Shown one piece after another: positions 35,910-50,517 of a stretch of 64,000 nt of DNA. Positions within the stretch are counted from its first letter, which is position 1. Each line of letters begins with the position of its first letter. The notes below the pieces were generated by a model, which was not told where the DNA came from, did no database searches, and saw only the letters and a list, made by a program, of their open reading frames with translations. A program made the position numbers and the translations under genes. Source of the stretch: Neofusicoccum parvum (taxonomy: Eukaryota > Ascomycota > Dothideomycetes > Botryosphaeriales > Botryosphaeriaceae); the NCBI GenBank assembly GCA_020912385.1, contig CP087207.1, positions 1,178,001 to 1,242,000 on the forward strand, written 5' to 3'.

Positions 35910-36074
35910 ATGCTCAACTTCATGGCTACGAGGAAGGAATCAGATGATAATTCTGATGATGAATTACCGCAAGCAAGGCCAGAACTCTTCTCGATGAGAG
36001 GAGACTACGGTCTCAAATTTCTCGCAGATCCTGACAAGGACTTGTTTAAGTCAGCCACGCTGGTACCTACTTGA
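35910..36074 (+). other. Possible N-terminal NLR fragment, opposite strand
   Basis: Open frame of 54 codons containing MRGDYGLKFLADPDKDLF. The YGLKxLxDP pattern resembles the start of fungal NLR-type proteins with a hydrolase-like N-terminal domain, where it precedes DIVFVHGL; here the frame stops first. It points away from the neighbouring relic, which would imply two fragments or an inversion. The match is short, so this is a weak call. Confidence 0.25.
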
Positions 36075-38349
36075 TCTCTCAAAGTAGCAAATCCTTAGTA
36101 TACTGTTTATGGATGGCTGGATCGGCAACTGTAAGACAGAATGAGCCCACTCCGATAGATCATTCTAGCCATAGTCACTCTCATTTTCGAATATCAAGGA
36201 TATTTTGAAGAGCACGTTTGCCGTTGCTTTCATGGGCACTCTATATAGCGGCGCGGATATGCTGGAGGAGACATGAGATGTACTTTTATCATTTTGAGCC
36301 AAGAGTGTTCAAGTCCTCCACTTTCCAAAGGAGATTGAATAACTGTGTGCTTGCATGCAACAAGAGCTCTGAAAGCAGTGCGACTGATAGAATAACAGCA
36401 TCCGATAAGGACATCTCGAGACCAGAACTGGCTTCCACCACATTCTTCCCTTTTTCACATTACAGCAGCGCCGGCATGCCTCACACAGCAGGCAGGCAGG
36501 AACCGGGATTGTCCTGAGGCTTGCAGAAATGTACGTGTGACGCATTGGGGATTGTGTGATCGTGTGTGTACTCCTTATTTCCTTCAAGCTACATTACTAT
36601 GATGAAGTGGAATTCAGAGCATGCCGGCAAGTACAACAGTGCCCGGCAGCCGACAGCCCGATTTCTTGATCAGACAGTCCCAACCACCGGTGCCGTACGT
36701 CCGTACGCTCTCGACCCCACCTGAAAAGCCCCTCCCCAGATCCTCACACTCTCTGCTTTAATCTATCCGTCCCCCAGATCTCGATGCGCACCACAAGCCA
36801 CGGGATCTGGCCGCGAGCGGTGACATGGACCAAACTCTACTTCGACGTTACGTCCGTAAAGCGTCTCTTACAGTTTCCCTCTGTCGTCTGAAACGCTTGC
36901 TGCCTTCGGCTCAGCCACAGGCGCAGGGCCAATCAGCGCGGCCGAGCCTCTTCCCCCGCAATTCGGCGAGCCACCGATCCGGGAGAGGATCGTCGCATGG
37001 CTGCAGGCTGAGGAGGAGCTTAGCTGCACGCCCCTCTCGCTCTGTTCGACCCCGCTACAACCTGCACGTCGTCGCAGCGTGAAAATCTGGCTTTGCGCGG
37101 CCAACGGCCGTAAGGACCCAAAACACCATCCTCAGCGCTGCGTCGAGACGCGCGCTAGTTTAGCGCCGCCTGCCCGTGCATGGCCCCTCACCTACCCGGC
37201 GCCGGAAAGGGGAGTGCAGAGAAAAGAAAAGAGAGGAACGCGTTCCTTGCGGCCTAACGTCACCGTGCGGCTCGCCTGCCGCGGTCACCCATGCAGTCCG
37301 CTCCGCTGCGTACCACCGGCCGCCTGAAACGCGAAGTTGAGCGGAAAGACGGGCCGTCGCAATATAGTGAGCAGGTGTGGCGGGCAATCATCCATTCGGT
37401 CCGTGGTCCTGCAGCCAGCGGGCCGGAGTTCAAGACCGTTAGCAAGACCGGAATATAGCCACGGCGAAAGCGGGATCGCGTTTGGGATTGATTTGCCTGT
37501 CGACGGAATTCCATCTACTTCATGCGGATCAGACGACCGTGGCCTGCCAATCAGGCGTCGGGTTTTTTTGCCGATTTGTGTTTCTGGTGCTTTTGTTATT
37601 TTGGGTAACTTCTTATACACGTCTTGCACCAGAAACCCTGGGCAGCACAGCCCAATCACAGGTTTCTCGGCCACGTGCGGTCATGGCCAGATAGCCTTTT
37701 TGGGATCTTGCAACCGGTTTGCAGCTGGCAAAACATTGAGCGCCTCGGGACGAGCGCCGGTGCAATGGAGTTGGCATATCCGGAGACGCCCCCCATGGCG
37801 ACCGAGTCCCTGCTCCTGTCTTCTGGCTGGCTGGCTGCCCGAAACGACTATTTCCTGATTCTAACGGCATGCATCCAAAACCAGTAGACAAAAATAGTTC
37901 GCATTATCAACACCAACATAGCCACGAAGGCAGTGCAGAAGATCTGTATAGCTGAAGACCAGTCACTTTGCTGGAATCTACTCTTTTCCCTTGCTCTCTT
38001 TCTTCATGCTGCCTGCGGCCCATGCTGTCTCAATGCTCGTGAAAAAGTGGCAAACAAATCAGGAACAGAAAGACGAGTTAGAAAACCCACCAGCCTCAAG
38101 TTCTGCAATATTTCCTTGTGAAGCATAAGCATCCTCAACCCTAGCCCTCCAAGGTTACCCAGATCATCTCCACCTCAACTAGATGCCGACAGAAGATCGT
38201 CCGGCCCAATGAAGGTCCATCTGATCACCGTTGTGGTACTCCTTCTACCATGCTTCTATCCAATGCAACCCCCTACCTGACATCCAGCTCTACCTTCTAG
38301 CCCTGCTCTTGACATCTTGTGACACAGTATGTAGTGTTGTTGTATGCAG
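36075..38349. other. Gene-poor stretch
   Basis: 2.3 kb between the NLR relic and the TMEM135-like gene. Open frames are under 175 codons, overlap one another and show no family motif. I see nothing supportable. Confidence 0.4.
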
Positions 38350-40303
38350 TTATGCTCTGGTGTTAATCACACTGCCCAGGACCTTGCCAAACACGCCCCT
38401 CACCCTTTCAGGGCGCTCCTGGATGGCTGTGAGGATGACAGCGGTGCTGAGGGCGAATGCGAGCTGCTCTCTCCATTGATTCTGCGAAGCTACAGCGTCA
38501 GCCCTGCTCGTGCACGTTTGAAGAAGCGAAGAAGGGTTGATGCAGTCGGATATACGTGAAGACCCAAATCCGGTCATGTACTCACCACCTTCAGATAGCG
38601 TCTCGGGAACCACACCGCTGCCGCCCTCGGGAGCACGAAGAACAGGATTTCGGTCCGCCGTTGAACCTTCTCGAACAGCACGCTCCAACCACAGAGCAGG
38701 CAGCCGCTCAGGACGCATAATCCGCCGTCCCACATCTGAGGCGTAACGGTCTTGTTGGAGAAGATCAGCGGGCCCAGACGCGTGCGAGCGAGGCAAACTC
38801 CGTAGTAGAAGAATGCAACGAAGGAGCCTAGGAAGGCAGACGACCTGCTGCCGTCCAACAATGCGCGCAAAAGCTTATCCACCACGGATTTCGCCGAATC
38901 GCCACCGTTGCGCAGTCTTCTGAGCAGAACGAGGAGCTGCAGAGGAATGTACATGCGCGCAGCAAAGAGCCACGCTCTGGCGAACCGTCTCAATGCGTGC
39001 TTCTCGCAGTTAGGCCCGCAGCCCATATGTACCATCTCGCAGGGCACAGGGATAGTTTTCGCCGGATCTCCCCACTCTTCAGGCCAGCCATAATCGCGAC
39101 ACATACTGCCGAGAAGCGGTGCTATTCCCGTGTCTCTCCCGTAGACGAATTTACCATACCGCGCGTGGCGCAGAGCGAGTACGAGACGCGAATCCACCTG
39201 GGCGGCAGACGAGATCCAATCATTGTAAGACTGTGGGAGTCGATAGGGAGTGAAGAACCATGCGTGCATTATCACGGCTGATGATAGCGCGAAGAGAAGT
39301 GGAGTGGAAGTCTTGGTGATGAAACGGCTGGTGCGTGAGGTGCCTTTGATGAGGAGTGGAGCTATGAGGATGTCGAGAGCTCGGATTACCGCAAAGAGCG
39401 TGAGGTCCATTGTCCGGCCCGCTAGAGGCGCTGAAGACGTCGACACCAGTGACGCTCCCATCGCTTTCGGGGATAGCGGAGGGATGGGAGAGTCGAGCTT
39501 CGCGGCGGCGTCGCGCGAGAGCCCATCCTGCGCTGCTAGTGCTGTTGGTTCTCCAGACTGCTCGTCTGCTGCGGCTGCGGTCGATTTGGTGTTGCTTTCG
39601 GCCGTGGTTTGATATTTCAGGGGTTGGCTAGGCTTGTTGTTCAGAATCTCGAAGCTGATGCTGGCGGCAAGCAGAGCAGCCAGGAACTTAGTGACCAAGT
39701 CCAGGCTTGCGCGGCTGGCGGCGACATGGCGGCGACGGAGCCATTGAACAAGGTTTTCGGCGACGATCCGTAGCGGAATCTGGAAGTGAATAGAGCCACC
39801 CACCAGGACAGCGCAAAAGGCCGGGAAGCGGTTCCAGGCTGCGGTTTGTTTCAGGGCCCGCCACACCTTAAATCGGCAGCGCGTCAGCTTCGCTCTGCGC
39901 CAGCAGCAAGAGAAGTCGAAATTGAAGGAGGGTCAGATATTGCAACTGCGGTGCCTGGAACGACAGGCGAAGTAACTGTGGTTCGATACGGGGCGCTAGT
40001 TGGACGGGCAAAGCCTAATGCGTATCTCAGGAATGCCGCAGGCTAGACTTACCTTGACCAGAGAGGCGCTGGGAGTAGAGCTGCGGCGGAGAAGCGCCAG
40101 GACGACGGCGACCACGCGCGGGCCAGCAACGGAGGTGTACGCCAGCAAGTAGGCCTTGAGGAGTCTGCACGGGCATGGTCAGCCTAGGGTCGCATGCGGG
40201 AAGATCGGCCGCCGTGGTCACAGGCTGGGGACAGCGGCACTCACGGGGCGAGCAATTGCTGGCCAGAGCGCCTCGGGCGCGCAATCAAGCTCTTCCCCGC
40301 CAT
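38350..40303 (-). CDS. TMEM135-like integral membrane protein
   Basis: Member of the TMEM135 family, linked in animals to peroxisomes, mitochondria and fat metabolism; the fungal role is not established. Four exons: 40245-40303, 40053-40164, 38586-39866 and 38350-38481, giving 527 aa. The long middle frame has no ATG of its own; the upstream exons supply MAGKSLIARPRRSGQQLLAP and LLKAYLLAYTSVAGPRVVAVVLALLRR and lead into WNRFPAFCAVLVGGSIHFQ. The diagnostic Cys-rich block follows at about residue 310-340: SMCRDYGWPEEWGDPAKT, PCEMVHMGCGPNCEKHALRRF. Several hydrophobic segments are predicted by eye. The last exon gives NQWREQLAFALSTAVILTA and a soluble tail. All phases close. Confidence 0.88.
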
Positions 40304-41599
40304 TTCCCGATCGGGCAGGCTGTGATGCGGGGATGGGAAGCGGCGGCCGGGGCGAGCTGATGGGACGGGGTTCCTGTCAGTTGTCGGTGTCGAGGGTCTG
40401 GCGCGTGCAGGTACGCGCTGCCCTGGCAGGAGTGGCCGCAGGGTGCCGAGGCTCGGCCGGCACAGCAGCCCCTCGTCCTGATGCCCGTTTCGCAGCGAGG
40501 GCTGCTCGAGCCGGCAGGGCTGAGGGCGGGTCAATGGGCGCGCGCGACCCTGGGCGGCATGAGGTCACTTGGGGTTAGCTGCGGAGCGCGGTTTTCGAGA
40601 GGCAGGCCAAACCGGGCGCCGGCGAGCAGCCTCGGCCGCAATTTCAGGTGCCTGCGTGGTGTCGAGCAGGTCGCTGGAGCTTGCCCCCGCGGGGAACGGC
40701 GGGCTGGAGAAGCGAGATGACCGCGACGGGATCGGCGGCCACGAGGCGCGGTGCGCGAAACGGCTGCGGCCTCTCCTGAGCGCTGCTGCATGCGGCGCAA
40801 CTATTGCCTCCAGCGTCGTGGCCAGGCCGCAGGGCCGCCGGCTGTGCCTGGGCTAGGCGGGCGCGCAGAGGTCGCGGGCGCGCGCGTTGGTGAAACGCGC
40901 GCGGCGGGCAGAGGGTCCTGGTCCGCGGCCGGCGAGCCAGCGCGCGGCGGTGCTGGTGCGGGAGCAGGCTGGGAGAGCAGGCTGCTGGAGCTGGCGCTGG
41001 AGCTGGAGCTGGAGCTGCGCTGCCAGCTGCGGGAGCCAAGCCGGCGTGCTGAGGCAGCGTCAGGGCGTGCACGGATGCCGGCGCGGGCTGGATTTGCATG
41101 TGATGCGCCGGGCAGCACGCTTGCAGGCGCGCCTCTCTGTTGGGGATGACATGCTGCATTGAAGACCATGCGCGCCTCTCCCCGTCCGCTGCGCTGCCTC
41201 ACGACCGCACAGTCCTCGTTTCCACCCAAGCCCTCCCGCCTGCCGCCAGCAGCTCGCCCCGCCGTCCTTGCGCCTAGCGCTGCTAAGCTCCCGCCGTTTG
41301 GCACACGACGTGAAGCGCCGGCCCATGCGCGCGTCCTGACGCCCTCAAGTACACCCTAGCTTCCACCGCCTACCGCAACAAGTCCTCGTCTTATCGCTCC
41401 CCGCCCTCCGCGTCTTCTGCTCGCCCTCCGTCTCCACCGGCACCGTCACTGCGCGCCTGCAGACGTCCCTTGTGTCCGCCGCCGCCCACCCAGACCATGC
41501 GCCCTGCTGCCCGCCGGCCCACCACCACCGACGCACGCTGCTAGCTTGCTCCCCGCCCCGCCTCGACACCCGCCGCAGAACCACACCTCGCCCGGACCC
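40304..41599. promoter_or_regulatory. Divergent promoter, TMEM135-like / bHLH factor
   Basis: 1.3 kb, very GC-rich, between two divergent genes. It includes a stretch near 40976-41015 of repeated GGAGCTGGA (imperfect 6- to 9-bp units). The last 250 bp before the bHLH gene are C-rich on the plus strand. No separate gene supported. Confidence 0.4.
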
Positions 41600-43094
41600 A
41601 TGTTGGCCATAGGACGCCCGGCGCCAGCCAGTCACTTCGGAATGAGCTCGAACCACCTGCCGGGGAAGGATGAAAACCCGTTCGGATGTGCGTGTCGTCT
41701 GATCTTTTCTTGCTGCCTGTGCTGACTCCTGCCGCGCAGACACCTTCACCACCGAGGACATTGACCATGCCGCCGCCGAGGAGAACATCACCGCCGCCGG
41801 CCCGCCCCTGCTGAGCGATTTCCAGAACACCCAGCTCCAGAACTTCTTCGACCAGGGCCCCTTCAACGCCTTCACCAACAACTTCAATTTCACCGAGGCC
41901 GACCTGCAGGGCCCGAGCGATCCTACTGGCGCCTTTGGCTTTGACTTCTTCTCCGAAGCACCGCCCACCTTCCACGGCACCGTCTCCGATGCGACCCAGG
42001 CCAACACCATATTCGGGGGCTTGGACCGCCAGATGGGCGCCGAGTACGCGGCTGCAGCAAACAACGATGTGCGAGGAGGAGCGTCGGACGAAGTCATCGG
42101 GGCAGCGAATGCTCTGCTCTCCAGTGCGCAGCCCCAACACGACCCCACGTACGCGGACAAAGCGTGGAGCGACTTCATGGGCCTGCCGAGTCCCCCGGCA
42201 TCCGCGGCATTTACCTCTGGCTCCGACCACCGCAACTTGACTGCATCTGCGAGCGCGCGAGACGATAACAAGCCTCCGGTCCTCAATTTCTTCGACCAAC
42301 AAGCTCTTACCGGCTCTTCGTCCGGTCCAGCTCGACCGCGGGCCAAATTTGGCACGGACTTGAGCTTCAACGGCGGCGGCTTTGTGGCACCATCCAAGAA
42401 TGACACTGTGGATGCTGTTTGGGGGCGTCTCTTGGGCGATATGAGCGTGCTGCATCCTGGAAGAAGCGGACCGAACACTTGCCCGCCTACTCAGCCATCT
42501 AGTCCGCCGCTGCCAAAACGACCTTCACTAGGCTTGACTACCTACGAGGAGGCCTCCCCTCACATAAAGCAACAGCCCAGGAGTCCAAAACGCCGGCTGC
42601 CTCTGAGCTTGATACCCATCGAGGCAACACCTGCCGCATCTGATGATGAGTCTGCATCTGACGACGAGATCAGCCCCGGAGGCAGAGCTACCAAGCGCCG
42701 GCGTACTCTCAATGAGAATGGTTTCCCGTCACGTGGCAGATTTGGAGACGTTACGCCGGCTTCAGCTTCCTCCCAGCGTGCTGCCTCATTCAGCGTCGCC
42801 TCACGCCCAAGAAAGCACCGAGACTCTACCGTTGACAGTCCGGCGAAAAAGAGGACTAGCAGCAAGCAGCCACGCGAGAATCTCTCAGAGGAACAGAAGC
42901 GAAGCAATCACATCCTGAGTGAGCAAAAACGCCGCAATCTCATCAAGCAGGGTTTCGAGGAGTTGAACGAACTCGTTCCCGGACTAAGGGCAGGCGGCTT
43001 TAGCAAGAGCAGCACTTTAATGGAGGGCGCCAAATTCCTGGAAACCTTAATTCTTGGAAATCAAATTCTGCGACAGGCACTGGGTGAGGTCTGA
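41600..43094 (+). CDS. Basic helix-loop-helix transcription factor, 480 aa
   Basis: Two exons, 41600-41687 and 41740-43094, joined in phase 1 across a 52-nt intron. Alternative start ATG at 41642. The first 330 residues are acidic/Phe-rich then polar (NTQLQNFFDQGPFNAFTNNF), which could be an activation region. A basic cluster GGRATKRRRTLNENG follows. The bHLH domain is at the C-terminus, about residues 410-475: basic region SNHILSEQKRRNLIKQGFEE, then LNELVPGLRAGGFSKSSTLM as helix 1 and loop, then EGAKFLETLILGNQILRQAL as helix 2. The Gly-containing loop resembles MLX/Ino4-like fungal bHLH factors, which bind E-boxes. Target genes cannot be inferred. The long minus-strand frame over this gene is a shadow. 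Confidence 0.88.
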
Positions 43095-46000
43095 GGTTGA
43101 AGTCTGGTTGAATATTGCGGCGGACATAAGGGCGACCAATACATCCGCCCAGCAGGGAGGAACGAAACATCCTGCCATGGAACATATCGCGCTGTAACAG
43201 ACATCCAACCAGGCCCTGATTGACTGGGTTTCAGATGACGTCGAAGTTCCGGCAAACAGGACTTCGCACCGGATGTCGATCATCACATTCACCGGAAGCC
43301 AGCAGCTTCCGTTGTCTATTTTTGGATTGCATGAACAGGACGGTATCCACGGCCTCCGCATTCACGATCCACGCCCAAGATGCCGACACGTATTTCCTCA
43401 AAGCGACTTTGGTTGAGCATGGTGGCGCAGCAAATTGAACGGTCGATGGTTGCGGCCTCGCAGCCGCCCTTTTCCTGGAACTGAGATCCACACAGCGCGG
43501 TGCACAAGACAAGGCTGGGTGCTCGACATGTTGCCGGCATTGACTGAGCACAATCCTGTCTACTTCGATGTTTCTGCTGGAGTTCATCTCTCGTTTCGGT
43601 GCATACACGTTCGTTGGCGTTTACCTTGCAAGCGGCAGGCTGAGTATCTGTTCTTTCTGGTTTCTGAAGGAGTCATAATTCCAGGGCACAATGAGGCGTC
43701 CTGCTTTCTATTCTTTGCTGTCGATATTTCTCTGTCGCTCCTTGTGAGGGGTTAAAATAAAACGACCGCTGGATCGGAACAACTAAGATAGTATTTAACT
43801 CAAGTGGAGATCCGTTGAGATCAGGCCAAGGACGTTACCGGATAGGTAAACGCCAATCATTAGCATACAAAATAGGTTTCCAATCACCAACCAATCCGTA
43901 CGATGGTACTGGAACTTTAGAATGTCGGTAGTTGACCCACCTTGCTCAACATGCTCGGGGTATGCTTGTCTTGGCTCAGCTGTGATGTGACATCACGGGG
44001 AAGTGAGAAAGGGAAAAGGCTGGACGAGACTGGGGACCAGAAAGATCTCTGGCCCCCAAAACGGGTTGCACTACGCCGCACGGAGTGGCTGCGAGAGCGT
44101 CGTTCTCCTGCGGCCGCCTGCCCTTAGCTTGCCTCAAACTCTGCAAACGTCGAAGTTACGGGGTGGACGAAAAATGGCGCCACCTCAACAAAGTCGAGAA
44201 CCAACGGGCAGCGTTGCAACCAAGGGCGCCACTCGCCGCACCGGTGAAGTACAGGAAACAGCCAGCAGCAAAGGGGTTTTTCTGCGATGTGCGGTGGGGT
44301 AGTGGAAGCAGGCTTGCAAGAAACTAGCGCTCCGTATCGTGCGTCAACCACGCAGCTACGCTTTCTAGAACGTCAGAACAACCAAGCCACCAGCCATCGG
44401 GACGGGCGATCCGCTCATCAGACTAGAAGGCGGCGCGTGGAATTACCCGAACGACCAAGTGGAGAAAGCTGCTGGAGAAAGCTGACTGGCGCAGCTCTCG
44501 TTTGACTTTTTGCCGCCGTTTTGCGATACTGGAGGCTACAACGCCGGCGCTTGGATGTAACGGTAGGCGGTAGGTACGCGCGCAAAAACCTCCCCCGAAA
44601 GCCTGCTTCCCTGCCACCACGGCAGTGCGGCAAAGCTGTCATCCCGCCTGCCGGTGTGCGAGACGGGCGGCAAGGGAAAGCCAGCCCTGCATGCACGCAC
44701 GCGCTGCTGCTACGGGCGGCGGCATGTCCCGGGTCGGAACTAGGCGATTAGAGGGATCAGCAGTCGATAACGGTGGCACGCAGCCTTCTTCCATATACGC
44801 CGGCGGCAGCTGCACTGCCGAGCGATGATGCACTGCCGTGGCGGTCATCTATCGTCGACGAAGAGCGCGCCTTTGCCTTCGGCGTGCCGAGCGGACCCTG
44901 TTCCGAATGGCAGACCGCGGTCCTGGAAAGCTCGTCGGGACTTGGATGGCGTGTGGGTGGCGTTCGCGAGGGGGGGTGCGCGGCAGGTGGCATGTTGTTG
45001 CCCGGGCCGACGGTGGAGCAGGGAGGTGCCAGGCCACTTCCCGAGCTTATACTGTGGGCTCTAGCTCGCATTCTCGAGAGCTTGCTGGACGTGTTGGGCG
45101 TGATGAGACGACGGTAGGTTCTCGAGCCGCCTTTCCCGAAGAGGACTGGCGGGGCTGTTTTCTCGCTTAGGTGCCCTGTCCAGGCACGAAACGGGAGATC
45201 TGCGGATCGCTGGCTGGCTTGCTTGCTTGCGTCACTCTTCTACAGCTTCGTCGGCCAACGCTTGCTTTGGTACGCCCCGTTCATCTGCCCTCACTGCTGG
45301 GCGCGCCTTTCGCGATGAAGACAGCGCCCCTCCATCCGCCCGTCCGCTCGCGGAGTCGGCAGCCTGTGCCGTGATGGCATCACTTTATCTCTGGGCGAGC
45401 TCACGGTCATAATCCGCTCCCATCTGAGCAGAAAAGTTAGTATCCGGTTCTGTGCGGTATCTCCACGAACCTTCGATGAGGCGCAGTTCGTAATCCAAAA
45501 AGACAGGCGGACGAAACCTATTCTGCACCACGTTCGACCGCCACATCTGTGGTCTGGTGAAGACCCTCATTTTCGAACCGGAGAAGATGTTGGAGTACAG
45601 GAATCTATCCATATTCAAGCAAAGCATTGATTGTCGGGCCTGTAAGTTGTGTGGGACTCTCGCACCAGCGAGACATCCAAGATGGCTTCAGTCTGGACGG
45701 TAATAAAGGGACATTGGAGCACGAATGATAACGGCAAGTCTTCACTTTAACCTCAACCATAGTCATCGCCGTGGAGGCAGTCTCTACTTTGGCTTACACA
45801 TCCTGGGAATTTTCTGATGACTTCCAGGACACTCTGTGACTGCTTGTCTTATATCACTTTAGTCAGCTGCGGCCGTTTGGTCTATTACACGGAAATAATG
45901 ATCCCCGTTCGACTCTGACTACATTTCTTTTGCTTCTAGTTAGTCTCATTTCTGCTTTGACAAAGTCACTTTCTGTCTCCTTACAATTCCAAGTCACTTG

Positions 46001-47223
46001 CAATCCACAGAAAGGTCATGGCCTCTCCCTATCAATAGGATTCCATGGCACACAGCATGGAAATATATGCGCGGATACCACGGTTGGGGTGCTTCCTCCG
46101 TAGACAGTAACATAGGCGTTGCAATTCAAAGATAAATCGAGAGCCCAAAATACCACAATAATCAAAAGTGGCGAATCAATTTGTGGATTCACATCCAATT
46201 GGGTGATCCAGCTCTCTTCAACGGCATTTTCAGACAACTATACCTCTCGCATCATGAAAATGCCAACAGCTTACATTCCCGTCTCCTGGCCAAAACTTCC
46301 GATAGGAAACGAAAATTACGTGGCTTTCTTGGACAGAATTGCTGCTCCGGACCCCAACCATCCCCTTTCATATTCACGCCTCCGCGACGTCTCCCCGGTT
46401 TGACCTGCACTTCAAGCCTATCTCGAACCACCTCAACAGCCTTTTATTCAGGAGTGTTTGCTAATGTTCTCCGCCCGTATGGATGCTAATCACACACGGG
46501 ATTCCAGGCTCCCCACGCCAGTTGACAATAAGGAAAAATGCTCATCCAGGGTCATTTACACGCATATCTGGTGCATTTCCGAAGACAAAGGATGGGCTGT
46601 GGTAAATGGATACTGAGAAACAGTGATACGGCGACACGGAAGGAAGTTTGCTTTGCTTTTTTGAGAAGGCCTCGATCCTGATTGAAAACTGGATTCTGAA
46701 ATGTGATGGGGCAAATGGTCTTAGAGAAAATCAGATGGGCTTAAAGTTAACACAGATCTCTTCTAATGGCTCACACAATTGGGATGATTCTTTCACCATC
46801 TCATCGTTAAGAAAACACACAGTGAGCACACAGAAGTGACGTGGAAACTGTCGTATCATGGAATAGATTCGCTTTTCCTTGTACCATTTTTGCGAGCGTA
46901 CGCACTTGCACCCATCCGTCATGGCCTGGTGCGTTGGTGCGTGATAGAGATATTTACAGAAATGACTCGAAACTTAGGTATACTACCCAAATAAACTCCA
47001 ATAGTCGCCCATGAAAAAATGATCAATATATCCGTAGGCCTCGTTCGGCTCTCACGTCTCTACTCTCGCAGTCAGCTTTTTTGCTCCTCTCCAATCGTTC
47101 TATCGGCAAGCCATTAAGCCATCGTAATGCTTTTTTCCCGGTTCCGTTGAACTTCACTTTTCCGTATCCCGTGATCCCATTACTTTTGGTAGGGACGGGT
47201 CGTAGCTCCTAGTGAACTTGCAC
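43095..47223. other. Long gene-poor region
   Basis: 4.1 kb without a convincing gene. The part up to about 45400 is moderately GC-rich; 45600-47200 is visibly richer in A and T. Short frames at 46016-46237 (-), 46119-46403 (+) and 46731-46922 (-) have protein-like composition but no recognised motif. The only segment I single out is 45385-45627. No terminal inverted repeats or long terminal repeats were found by eye. Confidence 0.4.
45385..45627 (-). other. Possible exon or gene fragment of unknown family
   Basis: 80-codon frame with balanced, protein-like composition: SNIFSGSKMRVFTRPQMW, then FLDYELRLIEGSWRYRTE, ending YDRELAQR. It may be a C-terminal exon of a decayed gene. I found no matching upstream exon and do not recognise the family. 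Confidence 0.25.
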
Positions 47224-48973
<1,750 letters not shown>

Positions 48974-49887
48974 GTTGGGAGTGAGGAGAGAGGAGTGTGT
49001 TGTGGAAGTGTGGGAAGGGCGGCCTTGGGGCGGTTTATGAAGTTTTTGCTGGATGACTGGAAGTTGTCTCGGCAGCGCACGAAAGTTGATTCTGGGACCT
49101 GGGCCGATCTCGGCCCAAACGAGCCTAAACGCCGCTAGACCTGAGGCGATGCGGGGACTCAATAAGCAGCCCACAATTTGCTGCTGCGCTCTGCCGGCTG
49201 TTCTGCTGCTGCTTGTCGGTGCTGCGGATGCTGCGGGACGGCAATTGCGCCGTGCTGGTGTCGTCCGGCCTGCGAGTGCTGCTCAATCGCGCCCCAAGGG
49301 GGTCCTGAAAGATTTTGCGCCGTGCACGTGTGCGCCTCCCACTCTGGCTCGTGCAACGTCATACCCCAGGAAAATCGAAAAAAAATATTCGCACCCCTTG
49401 TCGCTACCCTCCCTCGCCGCTCAGGCGAGTCAAGCCATTTTTGACTCACTCGAGACGATCAGTCGTCCCGGCCCGCCGCTCCTTGGATGACTCCTCCGCC
49501 GTCGCCGCCGACAATTCCGACATCTGTCGAGCGCAGCACTGGCCTGTGGGATCCGTATTCCACTCGAGACATGTCCGCTGGCCCCGATAGCTGGATGACC
49601 GCCGTTTTGCACGCCGAGAGCTTACGCCGGCTCGTAAGATCCATCAAGCCAAGCGACTGATCAATGTGTGGAGAACCCGGGGTAAGGTCAGATCAATTCC
49701 GACCTGTTCCATCGCGCCATCAGAAAATTTCCCCCGTCCAGAGACCCTGACCACTATTCGAGATAAGCTATGCATATGGCTACAGCTGCATCCTTAGACC
49801 AATAAGACTCGCCGCTTTCAGCTTGATTTCGCCTGATGATTCGCCAATGCCTCGTGCCCCTCTCGTCACTAGAGTTCAAGCATGGAG
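48974..49887. other. Upstream region of homocitrate synthase
   Basis: About 0.9 kb between the homocitrate synthase start and the 3' end of the UIM gene. It holds the TGACTCA site and a near match (CGAGTCA, about 49424) just beside it. No gene seen. Confidence 0.4.
49442..49448. promoter_or_regulatory. TGACTCA, probable CpcA/Gcn4 site
   Basis: Perfect match to the Gcn4/CpcA (cross-pathway control) element, upstream of a lysine-pathway gene known to respond to amino-acid starvation in fungi. Binding is inferred. Confidence 0.55.
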
Positions 49888-50505
49888 CTACGGCTCGTAA
49901 GGCGGGGGCGGCTCTTCCGAGTGATCATTCCACCCGCACCCATGCAATTCCAATTCGGGCAAGGAGACATGCGCCGTATCACCGTGCCCATTCCTCATTG
50001 CGCCCATCCTCGATGTCTCGCCAAACCGGTCCGGATCGTAGTGGCCGCCGTTGCCTTCTTGCTCAAGCCTGCTCATCTTCAGTGCTGATTGAAGCTCTTC
50101 GTCAGCTTCGCCTTCTGATTCAGTAGCCTTCTTGCTCAGTCTGAGGGCTTGCTGAAGGATTGCTTCTTCGTCATAGATGCGGCCGATCTTCGATACCGGG
50201 TGCTCGAAATGTGCGTCGAATCTGCTTTGTCGAAGCGCTGCTGACGCAGTCCGATTCTCATCTAACTTGCTACGTCGAAGAGCTTCTGCAAGTTCGTCCT
50301 CATAGCTTCCATCACGCAACGTTCCTCGTTTGGCCTGCCGTCCGACTCCTTTCTCTACCTTGATGGTCTTATTTCCTGCACCGTCCGGGCTTACATCGTC
50401 ATTATTGGCGCTCGAACGACGCTGCACAGGTGTTGCGGAGCGTTGACGGAGATGTGACGTGCGCTTTTTCCTGATCATGCCACTGTCAGTCAGGCCTTGC
50501 ATCAT
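49888..50505 (-). CDS. Protein with ubiquitin-interacting motifs and a PPxY motif
   Basis: 205-codon frame, probably the last exon of a larger gene. Three UIM-like helices are visible: YEDELAEALRRSKLDE (about 68-83), YDEEAILQQALRLSKK (111-126) and EADEELQSALKMSRLE (133-148). Each has the acidic start, central Ala and Ser of the UIM consensus; a fourth, weaker helix may lie at 84-97. The C-terminus EEPPPPYEP contains a PPPY motif, a ligand for WW domains of Nedd4/Rsp5-type ubiquitin ligases. Together these suggest a ubiquitin-binding adaptor (inference). The N-terminal part is basic and disordered. The same frame continues upstream past a TGA at 50515-50517, so a spliced 5' part is likely and the start at 50505 is provisional. 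Confidence 0.65.
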   Translation of the reverse strand: MMQGLTDSGMIRKKRTSHLRQRSATPVQRRSSANNDDVSPDGAGNKTIKVEKGVGRQAKRGTLRDGSYEDELAEALRRSKLDENRTASAALRQSRFDAHFEHPVSKIGRIYDEEAILQQALRLSKKATESEGEADEELQSALKMSRLEQEGNGGHYDPDRFGETSRMGAMRNGHGDTAHVSLPELELHGCGWNDHSEEPPPPYEP

Positions 50506-50517
50506 GAAGATGACTCA

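Noticed and set aside
41345..42478. 377-codon minus-strand frame
   Set aside because: Shadow of the bHLH transcription factor coded on the plus strand.
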